Below, one piece after another: positions 1-7,470 of a stretch of 64,000 nt of DNA. Below the pieces are notes generated by a model. The model did not search any database and was not told where the DNA came from. It was given only the letters and a program-made list of their open reading frames with translations. This stretch comes from Intestinimonas massiliensis (ex Afouda et al. 2020) (GTDB lineage Bacteria; Bacillota; Clostridia; Oscillospirales; Oscillospiraceae). Numbering within the stretch: the first letter of the stretch is position 1; every line of letters starts with the position of its first letter. A program made the translations under genes and the position numbers. The stretch covers positions 3,023,388-3,087,387 of the forward strand of contig NZ_LR131147.1 of NCBI RefSeq assembly GCF_900626285.1, written 5' to 3'.

Positions 1-1260
1 CCCCACGCCGACCCAGGTGGCGGAGGGGGTGATGTCGCTGGGCCACTCCCCATCGGTACCCACCTTGTAGCCCTGGGTCATGTTGCCCGCGGCGTTGAGC
101 CGGGTATAGTCGGGAGCCACGTCGTCCAGGTAAAGGCGGCTTTCCAGCTCCCGCCCCGTGGTCCAGCTGAGGGGGTTGCCCGCCAGGTCGGTGACCAGGC
201 TGCTGACGGTGAAATTGCCCTTGTCCATGGGACTGCCGCTCTCGTCCAGCAGCTTCAGGTCATAGGTACCGGTCATCCAGTCCTGCTGGCTGGGGCTGAC
301 GGAGGTGACCAGATAGTCCGCCTGGTCGGGCACGGCGTAGGAGAAGATCAGCTTGCTGCCGGTGAGGGCATAGAGACCGGCGGAGATAGTTTGACCGGTG
401 CTCTGACCGCTGGAGGCGTTGATGAGGTCCAGATTCAGCTTCAGATCATCGTGGGCCACGCCGTCGGCAAAGCGGATGGGCTCGCTCATCTCCAGGGTGA
501 GGTAGAGGGTCTCCCCGCCCTTGTAGGCGGTGCGGCTAACCTTATTGCCCGCCCCGTCGCTGACGTAGATTCCGGTGAGGGTGGGCGCTGCCGTGTCGGT
601 GAGGTAGATATAGACCTTGCTCACCTTGGAGCTGCCGCAGGCGCAGTCGGTGGCGCCCATGCGGAAGCGGAGACTGGTACCCCCGGAGGTGAGCACGCCG
701 CTGCTGGTGTAGGTGCGGGCCACCCCATCCGGGTCGTCGGAGCTGTTGCTCACCTTCACAATGGGGGAGGTGTTGTAGCCGGCGTACAGATAGGCCTGGG
801 CCCGGTCGGTCAGGTCCTTGTGCGTGCCGAGGTGCATATGCCGGTCCGCCGTCAGCGAGGCGCTGATGGTGGCGGTGATCTGCATGGTGGAGAGCAGCTC
901 CTTCATGGTCTCCCCCATGTCAGCCCACTGGTAGGTGGTCCACCACTTGCGGTTCTCACTGTGCATATAGGTGCTGGCGGGGTCCAGAACATTCCGGTTC
1001 CCGCCGCTGACGCTGACGGCGTTCTGCTCAGTCGTCCATTCGGTAAATTTGCCGTCCACATGCAGGCCGCCCGCCGTCAGCACGTTGGTGCGGACAAAGC
1101 TGCTGTCATTGGCCGCCTGGGCGGGCAGCAGGTAGGCGCCCACCACGTCTGGGTGGTAGCCACTGACCGGGTCCGCCGCCCGGGCGGGCAGGGGGCCCAC
1201 CAGGGACAAAATCAGGCTCAAGGTCAAAATCAGACTGAGCCCTCGCTTTCTTCCTTTCAT
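1..1260 (-). CDS. Secreted surface protein, C-terminus outside window
   Basis: The frame is open from the ATG at 1258-1260 to the window edge, giving 420 codons without a stop, so the C-terminus is missing. The first ~29 residues are a signal peptide: KGRKR basic start, a Leu/Ile-rich core, and a PARA-AD cleavage region. The rest is Ser/Thr/Gly-rich and contains at least two segments opening with a (D)xxAP motif (DTAAPTLTGIYVS near residue 230; DDVAPDYTRL near 395), a pattern typical of Ig-like modules in clostridial cell-surface proteins. It starts 8 bp after the pseudo-receiver stop, so the two are probably co-transcribed. Function is unknown; adhesin or wall protein is only a guess. Confidence 0.75.
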   Translation of the reverse strand, partial: MKGRKRGLSLILTLSLILSLVGPLPARAADPVSGYHPDVVGAYLLPAQAANDSSFVRTNVLTAGGLHVDGKFTEWTTEQNAVSVSGGNRNVLDPASTYMHSENRKWWTTYQWADMGETMKELLSTMQITATISASLTADRHMHLGTHKDLTDRAQAYLYAGYNTSPIVKVSNSSDDPDGVARTYTSSGVLTSGGTSLRFRMGATDCACGSSKVSKVYIYLTDTAAPTLTGIYVSDGAGNKVSRTAYKGGETLYLTLEMSEPIRFADGVAHDDLKLNLDLINASSGQSTGQTISAGLYALTGSKLIFSYAVPDQADYLVTSVSPSQQDWMTGTYDLKLLDESGSPMDKGNFTVSSLVTDLAGNPLSWTTGRELESRLYLDDVAPDYTRLNAAGNMTQGYKVGTDGEWPSDITPSATWVGVG

Positions 1261-1268
1261 TCCTCAAA

Positions 1269-1652
1269 TCATCCTTTCTTTCGCTGCTTGTTCCGCTCTA
1301 CCCAGCGGCTGAGGCCCTCCCGCAGCGTTTCCTCGGTCCATTCGCCCTGCACGAAGTAATCGGCCCGCAGCCGATAGGCCTGCAGGGAGAAATCCAGGTC
1401 GCTGCACCAGAGGATGGCGCAGTCGGGGGACAGCCGCCGCAGGTGCTCCACGGCGTTGAGCCCCGCCACTCCGTCCATGGCCAGCACCACCCCATCCGGC
1501 GGAGAGGCACGCATGGTGTAGTAGAAGTCCTCCAGCTCCTCCGGAGTTTCCAGACATGGGAAATATCCCATGCGGGCTAGATGGTCTCCCAGCTGTCTGC
1601 ACAGCCGCATTCGGGTGTCCGGCGAATGGCTCAGTACCGCGACCCGACGCAT
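1269..1652 (-). CDS. Degenerate response-regulator receiver domain, stand-alone
   Basis: A 127-residue protein that aligns over its whole length with a CheY-like receiver domain and has no output domain. Compared with the neighbouring LytTR regulator, the acidic pair after strand 1 (VVDDN) is SHSPD here, the phospho-acceptor Asp (FLDIY) is Ala (VLAMD), and the Lys of VKP is Gln (VQG). All catalytic positions are therefore lost, so phosphorylation is unlikely. Pseudo-receivers are known to act as protein-binding or folding switches in other systems; that role here is inference. It is divergent from the LytTR two-component pair and lies directly upstream of the surface-protein gene. Confidence 0.75.
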   Translation of the reverse strand: MRRVAVLSHSPDTRMRLCRQLGDHLARMGYFPCLETPEELEDFYYTMRASPPDGVVLAMDGVAGLNAVEHLRRLSPDCAILWCSDLDFSLQAYRLRADYFVQGEWTEETLREGLSRWVERNKQRKKG

Positions 1653-1905
1653 GTTCCCCCTCCTTTCGGCAAACCCGCGGCTTTGCCTTGTTTTCCTTCA
1701 GGCTCCCGCCTGAAACAGCAGAGGCTCCGCACTCCTCTGCACACTGACAGCATTATGGTATGCTTTGGAAATTGGCGAGGTCAAGGCATCTGTCCCGAAC
1801 TGTAATTTTCCGGCCTGAATTGTAGCCGCAGGAAACATAATTTGCTATACTATTATAAAAGAACATAGATTGCCCAATGGCCGGGCTGGAGAGGAGGGGA
1901 CAACT
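1653..1905. promoter_or_regulatory. Divergent control region of surface operon and LytTR system
   Basis: A 253-bp intergenic stretch between two divergent operons. On the plus strand TATACT at 1846-1851 is a good -10 element for the two-component operon; no convincing -35 is seen at 17 bp. Two similar AT-rich blocks (CTGTAATT near 1800 and CTGAATTGTAG near 1815) could be a direct repeat bound by the LytTR regulator, but this is weak. Confidence 0.35.
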
Positions 1906-2628
1906 ATGCGCCTGGCAGTGGTGGATGACAATCCCCGGGATCGGGAGGAGCTGCTGTGCTGGCTCAAAACAGCGCTGAACCAGCGCCGGAAGCCGGTGGA
2001 ATACCTGGCCTTTGCGGATGGGACCTCCTTCCTGGATGCCGCCGGACGGAAGCCCTTTGATCTGGTTTTTCTGGATATCTACATGGAGGGGATGGATGGC
2101 GTGACGGTCGCCCGCGCGCTGCGGGGGTTTGATCCCGACTGCGTGCTGGTTTTTACCACCACTTCCACCGACCACGCCCTGGACGGCTATCGTGTCCGGG
2201 CCCTCCAGTACCTGGTCAAGCCCTACCAAATGGCGGAGGTGGAGGAGGTGCTGGAGGAGGTGCTGAACCACCTGCCTCCGGAAGAGGCGGTAATCCGGCT
2301 GCACATCGGCCGGCAGGAACGTCTCCTGGCGCCGGGGGAGATCCTGTGGGCGGATCATTTCCGGCATCAGATCCATATTCACCTCAGAGATGGAACGGAG
2401 ACCGCTGTCCGCATGACATTTGGCGAATTTACCGAGCTGCTCAAGGGTGAGCGGCGTTTCCTGGTGTGCGGCCGGGGTGTGCTTGTCAATCTGGAGCATG
2501 TCCGGGATTTTGACGGCGCGGCCTTCCTACTGAACGACGGCACCCAGGTGCCGGTCAGCCGCAGCAGCAGCGAGAGCGCCCGAGCGGCCTTTGGGGAATT
2601 CCTGTTCCGGAGGGGGGCGACGCGGTGA
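1906..2628 (+). CDS. LytTR-family response regulator
   Basis: A 240-residue response regulator. Residues 1-~120 are a complete receiver domain (VVDDN acidic pair, FLDIYMEGMDG phospho-acceptor Asp, VKPY lysine). Residues ~135-240 are a LytTR DNA-binding domain (ILWADHFRHQIHIHL; FLVCGRGVLVNLEHV). The ATG at 1906 follows GGAGGGG at 7 bp; an upstream TTG at 1870 is rejected because it adds 12 residues ahead of the conserved strand 1. It overlaps the kinase gene by 4 bp (GTGA). AgrA-like regulators of this type control surface proteins, bacteriocins or competence in Firmicutes. The likely target is the divergent surface operon. Confidence 0.9.
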   Translation: MRLAVVDDNPRDREELLCWLKTALNQRRKPVEYLAFADGTSFLDAAGRKPFDLVFLDIYMEGMDGVTVARALRGFDPDCVLVFTTTSTDHALDGYRVRALQYLVKPYQMAEVEEVLEEVLNHLPPEEAVIRLHIGRQERLLAPGEILWADHFRHQIHIHLRDGTETAVRMTFGEFTELLKGERRFLVCGRGVLVNLEHVRDFDGAAFLLNDGTQVPVSRSSSESARAAFGEFLFRRGATR

Positions 2629-3938
2629 ATCAGGCTGTACGCGCCGCGCTGGAGCTGGCGGTAACCGCGCCCGCGGGGCTGCTGTGCTTTCTGGCGTTGG
2701 GGGAGCATCTGCGCATAGGCAAGGCCCGGCTGATCCTGCTGTTCCTTCTGGTACTGGGGGTGTGGGTTCCGCTGGGAGGCTGGATCTGCGGCCGCCTGGG
2801 CTGGGGAAGCAACGTGCTGCTGCTGCCCTCCCTGCTGGTCTTTGCCCTGATCCTGCGGCGGCTGTGTACCCTGCCCGCCTGGAAGTCTGTCAGTGTGTTC
2901 CTGGGCGTCTGCGGCGCCTTCTCCTGCCTGGCCAATCTGTCCAGCGCGGTAGACCTCTGGGTGGCACCCGATAACCTCAGCGTCTGGTTTTCCCTGCCGG
3001 CCTGCCTGGCCTATAACGGTTTCTGCTGGATATTCGTTCTGGCCATGTGGTATCCCGCCGTCCACGCGGTTCGCCATCTGCTTCGGGAGATGGAAATGCC
3101 GGGCACCTGGTATGTGTTCTGGCTGTTGCCCCTGGTCCTCACCTTCCTCAACGTGGTCATTCAGCCCATGGGCATCTATGGCCCACCAGCCGGCCGGAAC
3201 CTGTTTTTCTTTTTCGTCGTGGAGCTGATGCTGCTGGGCCTGCTGCTGCTGTGCTACCTGATGTTCTACCTGATGGCTCGGGGCCTGGGGGAGAATCTGC
3301 GCCTGCAGCAGCAGAACCAATTCCTGCAGATGCAGACTAGCCAATATGAAAATCTCCAAGCCACCATTGCCGAGACCCGCCAGGCCCGCCACGATCTGCG
3401 CCACCACTTTACCGCCATTGATGCGCTGCTACGCCGGGAGGAGTGGCAGGAGCTGCGTGCCTATGTGGACGCCGCCGTGGAGAGCCTGCCTGACACGGAG
3501 CTGAATTTGTGCGAAAATCCCGCCGCGGACGGGGTGGCAGGCCATTATGCCGCCCTGCTGCGCCGGGAGGGCGTACCTGCCGAGTACATTCTGGATCTGC
3601 CACGCCTGCTGCCTGCGGATGAAATGGATGTATGCGTGGTGCTCTCCAACCTGCTGGAAAATGCTCTGGAGGCCAATCTGCGCCTGCCTCCTTCACTGCG
3701 CTGGGTCCGGGTACACGGGGAAATCCATGGAGATATCGTAGTATTACTGGAGGTGGAAAACGCTTACTCCGGCGAGATCCTGGAGGACAAGGCCGGGATA
3801 CGTTCCTCCAAGCGCCCGGAACATGGTATCGGTTTGCAGTCTGTGCGCCGTATTGCCGCAAAAAATGGCGGCTACTGCAAGTTCCAATATGACGGGACGG
3901 TGTTCCGCGCTCAGGTCATGCTCCGGGGAGAGCACTGA
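2625..3938 (+). CDS. AgrC-like membrane sensor histidine kinase
   Basis: A 437-residue kinase of the HPK10/GHKL class. The first ~210 residues hold about six hydrophobic segments, then a short coiled-coil linker (LRLQQQNQFLQMQ). The H-box is RQARHDLRHHFTA near residue 260, the N-box is NLLENALEANLR near 345, and the G-box is HGIGLQSVRRIA near 400. The start is GTG, overlapping the regulator stop in GTGA, so translation is coupled. No transporter or obvious peptide-pheromone gene is adjacent. The signal is therefore unknown. Confidence 0.9.
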   Translation: MNQAVRAALELAVTAPAGLLCFLALGEHLRIGKARLILLFLLVLGVWVPLGGWICGRLGWGSNVLLLPSLLVFALILRRLCTLPAWKSVSVFLGVCGAFSCLANLSSAVDLWVAPDNLSVWFSLPACLAYNGFCWIFVLAMWYPAVHAVRHLLREMEMPGTWYVFWLLPLVLTFLNVVIQPMGIYGPPAGRNLFFFFVVELMLLGLLLLCYLMFYLMARGLGENLRLQQQNQFLQMQTSQYENLQATIAETRQARHDLRHHFTAIDALLRREEWQELRAYVDAAVESLPDTELNLCENPAADGVAGHYAALLRREGVPAEYILDLPRLLPADEMDVCVVLSNLLENALEANLRLPPSLRWVRVHGEIHGDIVVLLEVENAYSGEILEDKAGIRSSKRPEHGIGLQSVRRIAAKNGGYCKFQYDGTVFRAQVMLRGEH

Positions 3939-4292
3939 TGGTGAGGTAAGGTCTGACACCATGGATTCTCGCCCCATTATTTAACGGATTAGCTATTATA
4001 CGCAAATGGGCGGCGGATCACAAAATCCAGGATACTACTAAAAATCTCCACCCTAAGGCGCCGGACAGTTTATCGCTGTCAGGACACCAACTGGGCAGTC
4101 CTCTGCGTTATCATCTACAATGTTCTTCCAAAGTTCCTGGAGGAGTTGAAGCAGCTTTGACCCAAACTGTGACCCATATTGGTTTCGGACTAGGCGGAAA
4201 TAATGGAACAGTCAGTGTCCAACAGCATCTTCATCCCCAACGGAAAGGGTACAAAATCGCTCAATGGAACGGAAAGCGCCTCCGATCCGCAG
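3939..4292. other. Degenerate sequence left of the tRNA-fMet scar
   Basis: No convincing gene. The segment ends in an 80-bp stretch (4211-4290) that has a diverged copy at 43241-43320. Around 4156-4180 the sequence tgacccaaactgtgaccca resembles tgacccagattctgaccca at 19286-19304, which lies at the 3' side of the broken integrase. The segment therefore looks like the worn end of an older integrated element. Confidence 0.45.
4211..4290 (+). repeat. Dispersed repeat, copy 1
   Basis: Aligns without gaps to 43241-43320 at 58 of 80 positions by my count. In the frame starting at 4203 both copies translate to a similar peptide (SNSIFIPNGKGTKSLNG here, SNGIHIPSEKGAKALNG there). It is probably the end of a coding sequence carried by related elements. 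Here it runs straight into the tRNA-fMet fragment. Confidence 0.55.
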
Positions 4293-4337
4293 CTCATAAC
4301 CCGGAGGTCGGAGGTTCAAATCCTCCTCCCGCAACCA
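4293..4337 (+). repeat. 3' half of initiator tRNA-fMet, attachment-site scar A
   Basis: The 45 bases run from the anticodon loop (CTCATAA) through the anticodon-stem 3' strand, variable loop, T-arm (GGAGG-TTCAAAT-CCTCC) and acceptor 3' strand to CCA. The CGCAACCA end, with A at position 72, is the initiator-tRNA signature. The 5' half is absent: the upstream bases do not form the CCGGG anticodon strand or a D-arm. A copy with 5 differences lies at 19183-19227. Such 3' fragments are the usual mark of tyrosine-integrase insertion. Confidence 0.8.
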
Positions 4338-4339
4338 GA

Positions 4340-4380
4340 AAAAGCACCGCAATCCATTGGATTGCGGTGCTTTTTTATAC
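4340..4380 (+). terminator. Rho-independent terminator behind tRNA fragment A
   Basis: Stem AAAGCACCGCAATCC / GGATTGCGGTGCTTT with a 3-4 nt loop followed by T residues. A near-identical hairpin occurs at 43402-43440 at the end of the other repeat copy. The stem is A-rich on the left and T-rich on the right, so it can act in both directions and may also end the minus-strand cassette that stops at 4448. Confidence 0.75.
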
Positions 4381-4447
4381 TTTTTAGGTCTTTTTATTTT
4401 TGCATTTCTAACACATTTCTAACGCGATAAACATTTTATCCTTCCAA

Positions 4448-6319
4448 CTAGTCCAAAATCGCCATTGACGCAACATTCCAAATAGATGACGCTAACTTTT
4501 TTAAATCAACCGCTGTTGGTACATTAAACTGGTCTCTTTTCCATTCATTAAGAGTCATACTATCTATAATATCATTATGTGTGGTACCCTCCTCAGAAAG
4601 TTGTTGTAAAATCACAAACATCGTATAACACCAAAATCCAAAATTTCCCTCTCTAAGATTGTCTCGTATTTGCTCTTCGGATAAATATTTATCAATCTCT
4701 TGCTGCCAACGTCCCGTAGTTTCATCGGCCATTAATGTTGGAATCAAAATAGAGCCTATTTCACTTCTGTGACAGATATAGTTCCATTGCCTCAATTCAT
4801 CTGCCCCGGCAACAACTAGACATTTCTGGCTGGAAAACTCTTTTTCTGAAAGATACAGAACTACTGATAGCTGCAATATTGGAAGAATATAGTCAATTAC
4901 AGGTAGTTGTTCATTTGAGTCTTTGACCTTTTGACTGTATTCTTTATTCTTCAGTTCTTGAAGATCTTTTTGCTTCATTTCTTCACTTAACGAAATAAAA
5001 TTATGTAGGATGTTATCAGATCTTTGAGAATCTTCTGTTTTAAAATAGCAACTAAGATACTTATATTCTAAAACAGGAACTTCTCGTTTTTCCATAAGCC
5101 TTTGTATCGACTTTTTGAATTTAGCTTTATCCCTATCCTTTAGTGCCCTTGTTTTTGTTCCGCAATCGGAAATAAGAACAAAAGTTTTCCATTGATAGCG
5201 CTTACATAGAAGCCTCATAATTTCAATCTCTGCCTGATGAATAATCGTAATCTCTTTACGCGGCACTACTGGCCAAATTAAAACTCCTCCCTCTCCTAAA
5301 GTATTTTCATTGCATTGCTGAATACGGAATTCGAAGTCTCGCAACTTCTTATGCAAGAAACTGGGGGTTATTTTTTCTACCTCCGCCGGTTTATCCCCAT
5401 CTACTTTCCTTTTCATCGTCTTTTGTTGAATTGGGCCTGCGCTCCATTCATCATTCTGATAGTAAAATGGTTGGACACTAAGCTTATCATCTTCCAAATC
5501 ATAGCAGGCAAAGCTGTTTTTATAATTGCCATCTAGGAAAGAAGCTCCGCAAGCAATACAATATCCATCATTAGTGCGAGCGTTATTAACGCTGACTTCC
5601 GTCTCATGACAATGACCGCATAAAATTAAATCCGAAATACGTTCAATTGCAGTGTATGTTGGCATACCATTGCCATATTTCCGTTGTTCAAATGGCTCAA
5701 TAGATTCTGAAGGATGATGCATAACCGTAACGGTATAGGAGGCTTTATCAATTAAATGTGCGGCTTCAATATTTTCCAAAAAGCTTTTTCCAATCCAAGT
5801 TCCCTGATCTGATTTACACCAAGCAGAATTTAAAACAAGAAAGTCTATATCAGAGAATTTGCATACACCAACCAAGTAGCTACTTTTATCCTTAGTTAAT
5901 TGAGGCTTTGCCACATTTAACCTTTTACAAAATTCTTCAAATTTTCTAAAGGGCACAGAAATAGTCGGCAATGACTCCAGATTATATGTCCTGGAAGCCT
6001 CTTCCATGGTAGACGGTATTGAAAATGCTGCACCAAGCTCACGGTCAAAATCATGATTACCAGGTGCAATAATAGTATTACTTGGTTGAATGCCACTTTC
6101 TTCAAACAAAATGCTGAAGAATTCGTAAGCTTCGTTATACTCATTTTCTTTTCCGCGGTATGCAATATCACCTGATACAACGAGATAGTCGACACTCCTT
6201 TCCTTTGATATTTGCAAAATCACATGTCTAAGTTTTTCTAAGCAGTTTTTGCGAATATTGTGGGCCGTATTTGAGGACTCATTTCCAAAGTGGAGATCTG
6301 AAATATGTAATATCCTCAT
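4448..6319 (-). CDS. Metallophosphoesterase with C-terminal aaRS-like region
   Basis: A 623-residue protein. Residues 1-~290 are a calcineurin-like metallophosphoesterase with all metal motifs: ISDLHFG, VSGDIAY, APGNHDFDRE, VMHHPSE and CGHCHETE. The C-terminal ~300 residues are not a standard partner. By eye they resemble a class I Trp/Tyr-tRNA-synthetase fold: a strand-helix with TIIHQAE where HIGH would sit (~350), FVLISDCGTKTR, then ILPILQLSVVLYLSEKEF and VVAGADELRQW, like the YPxLQaaDIL and GxDQ segments. That match is a recognition claim only. It is the last gene of a three-gene operon, 20 bp after the radical SAM gene, and is AT-rich unlike the chromosome. A nuclease or nucleotide-hydrolase role is possible. 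Confidence 0.8.
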   Translation of the reverse strand: MRILHISDLHFGNESSNTAHNIRKNCLEKLRHVILQISKERSVDYLVVSGDIAYRGKENEYNEAYEFFSILFEESGIQPSNTIIAPGNHDFDRELGAAFSIPSTMEEASRTYNLESLPTISVPFRKFEEFCKRLNVAKPQLTKDKSSYLVGVCKFSDIDFLVLNSAWCKSDQGTWIGKSFLENIEAAHLIDKASYTVTVMHHPSESIEPFEQRKYGNGMPTYTAIERISDLILCGHCHETEVSVNNARTNDGYCIACGASFLDGNYKNSFACYDLEDDKLSVQPFYYQNDEWSAGPIQQKTMKRKVDGDKPAEVEKITPSFLHKKLRDFEFRIQQCNENTLGEGGVLIWPVVPRKEITIIHQAEIEIMRLLCKRYQWKTFVLISDCGTKTRALKDRDKAKFKKSIQRLMEKREVPVLEYKYLSCYFKTEDSQRSDNILHNFISLSEEMKQKDLQELKNKEYSQKVKDSNEQLPVIDYILPILQLSVVLYLSEKEFSSQKCLVVAGADELRQWNYICHRSEIGSILIPTLMADETTGRWQQEIDKYLSEEQIRDNLREGNFGFWCYTMFVILQQLSEEGTTHNDIIDSMTLNEWKRDQFNVPTAVDLKKLASSIWNVASMAILD

Positions 6320-6339
6320 TTATAACACTTCCATTCTCT

Positions 6340-7470
6340 CTATCCTATATATCTTTCAAAATGCTGTCCCCAACTGAACCCTCTAAACGATTCCATATTG
6401 GGAGATTTGGGAAGGTTAGGATCAATAATTCTTTTTCCCGCACCATGCTTGCCTTCTGTGCAAAACGAACCATCTGGCAATACTAAAACTACGTTGTTGT
6501 TATCCCCATTTGCAGCTGTATAATTAATTCTGAGATCCGTCCAATAGTTTTTCGCTCTTTGTGTTACACCATTAATAAAGTACTTATTTTTTCGACTAAT
6601 TTTGTCATCAATATCGCTAAATGCCAATTTATCTTTTACTGTACCATTACATATTTGGAGTTCAAATATTCTCCAATTTTGAATCCCTAATTTCCAAAGT
6701 TTATCTCCCATACCTATCAAATCATTCGCATTTTCTTTTGTTAACACAGTATGAATAGTAATATTCACCTTGTTTTTCAGGAGAAGACACACAGTATTAA
6801 TAACAGAAGAGAAAGTTTCTTCTTCTGATAACCCCGTTTTTAATGGGCGCACCTTCGATTGGCATTTCGTCCGAAGAGAATCCACAGAAACTCTTACATG
6901 GACCCTATTCTTTTTTATTATTGGTAACAACTGTTTAATTTTGTCGAAGCAAAAACCGTTTGTGTCAATAACAATCCCGGTTCTTCCTGCTAGACATTCA
7001 ATTGCCTCGCTTAAATGGGGCGATAAAAACGGTTCCCCTCCAGACAAGACAACATTTAACGGCTTTAAATTTAAAATATTCTCTGCAACCTCTTTTGCCG
7101 AAATGTTGTCTGAAATCATTTCATTATCGATAATATCATTTGCATAGCAATATAGACAGCGGTGTGTGCAACATTTACTAATCAGCCAATTGATCGTCAA
7201 TGGTCGACGAAGCTTTTCCTGCGGAGGACCGGACCAACTAGACGCATCCGGTAAAAGTTGAGTCAAGCCAGCAGTAAATTTATTTGACAAATATTTTTGA
7301 CTCACCTTGGCAGCTAATCGGGGAAGAGTTATGTTTTCTCTTATATAACCGCCAATAGAATCATTAGAAATTGCATATATTAGTCCGTCTGTCTCGCAAT
7401 ACGCAAAAAAGCCTACGCCTTCATCGCAGCGGCAATAAAAGTTTTTGTAATGGATTACATCCTCAAACAT
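6340..7470 (-). CDS. Radical SAM enzyme of the island cassette
   Basis: A 376-residue enzyme with the radical SAM cluster motif CTHRCLYC (C-x3-C-x2-C) near residue 108 and the SAM-binding SGGEP motif near 145. The N-terminal ~90 residues form a small separate domain, as in peptide-modifying radical SAM proteins. Near the C-terminus PDGSFCTEG carries one Cys, but there is no full SPASM set of cysteines. The ATG at 7470 is chosen because AGGGGCGGAG sits just upstream and the start overlaps the methylase stop by 8 bp; the longer frame from 7530 would run well into the methylase. Substrate unknown. It is not a viperin by motif. AT-rich, with the same base usage as its two operon partners. Confidence 0.85.
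   Translation of the reverse strand: MFEDVIHYKNFYCRCDEGVGFFAYCETDGLIYAISNDSIGGYIRENITLPRLAAKVSQKYLSNKFTAGLTQLLPDASSWSGPPQEKLRRPLTINWLISKCCTHRCLYCYANDIIDNEMISDNISAKEVAENILNLKPLNVVLSGGEPFLSPHLSEAIECLAGRTGIVIDTNGFCFDKIKQLLPIIKKNRVHVRVSVDSLRTKCQSKVRPLKTGLSEEETFSSVINTVCLLLKNKVNITIHTVLTKENANDLIGMGDKLWKLGIQNWRIFELQICNGTVKDKLAFSDIDDKISRKNKYFINGVTQRAKNYWTDLRINYTAANGDNNNVVLVLPDGSFCTEGKHGAGKRIIDPNLPKSPNMESFRGFSWGQHFERYIG

Noticed and set aside
391..1359. 322-residue plus-strand ORF at the left edge
   Set aside because: Opposite the surface-protein gene, which has a signal peptide, ribosome context and an uninterrupted frame to the edge.
4293..4337. A functional tRNA gene
   Set aside because: Only the 3' half is present; no D-arm or 5' acceptor strand can be formed upstream. 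The same holds for 19183-19227.
4157..4430. Two short ORFs over the tRNA-fMet fragment
   Set aside because: They run through tRNA and terminator sequence; only the first part is a repeat-related relic.
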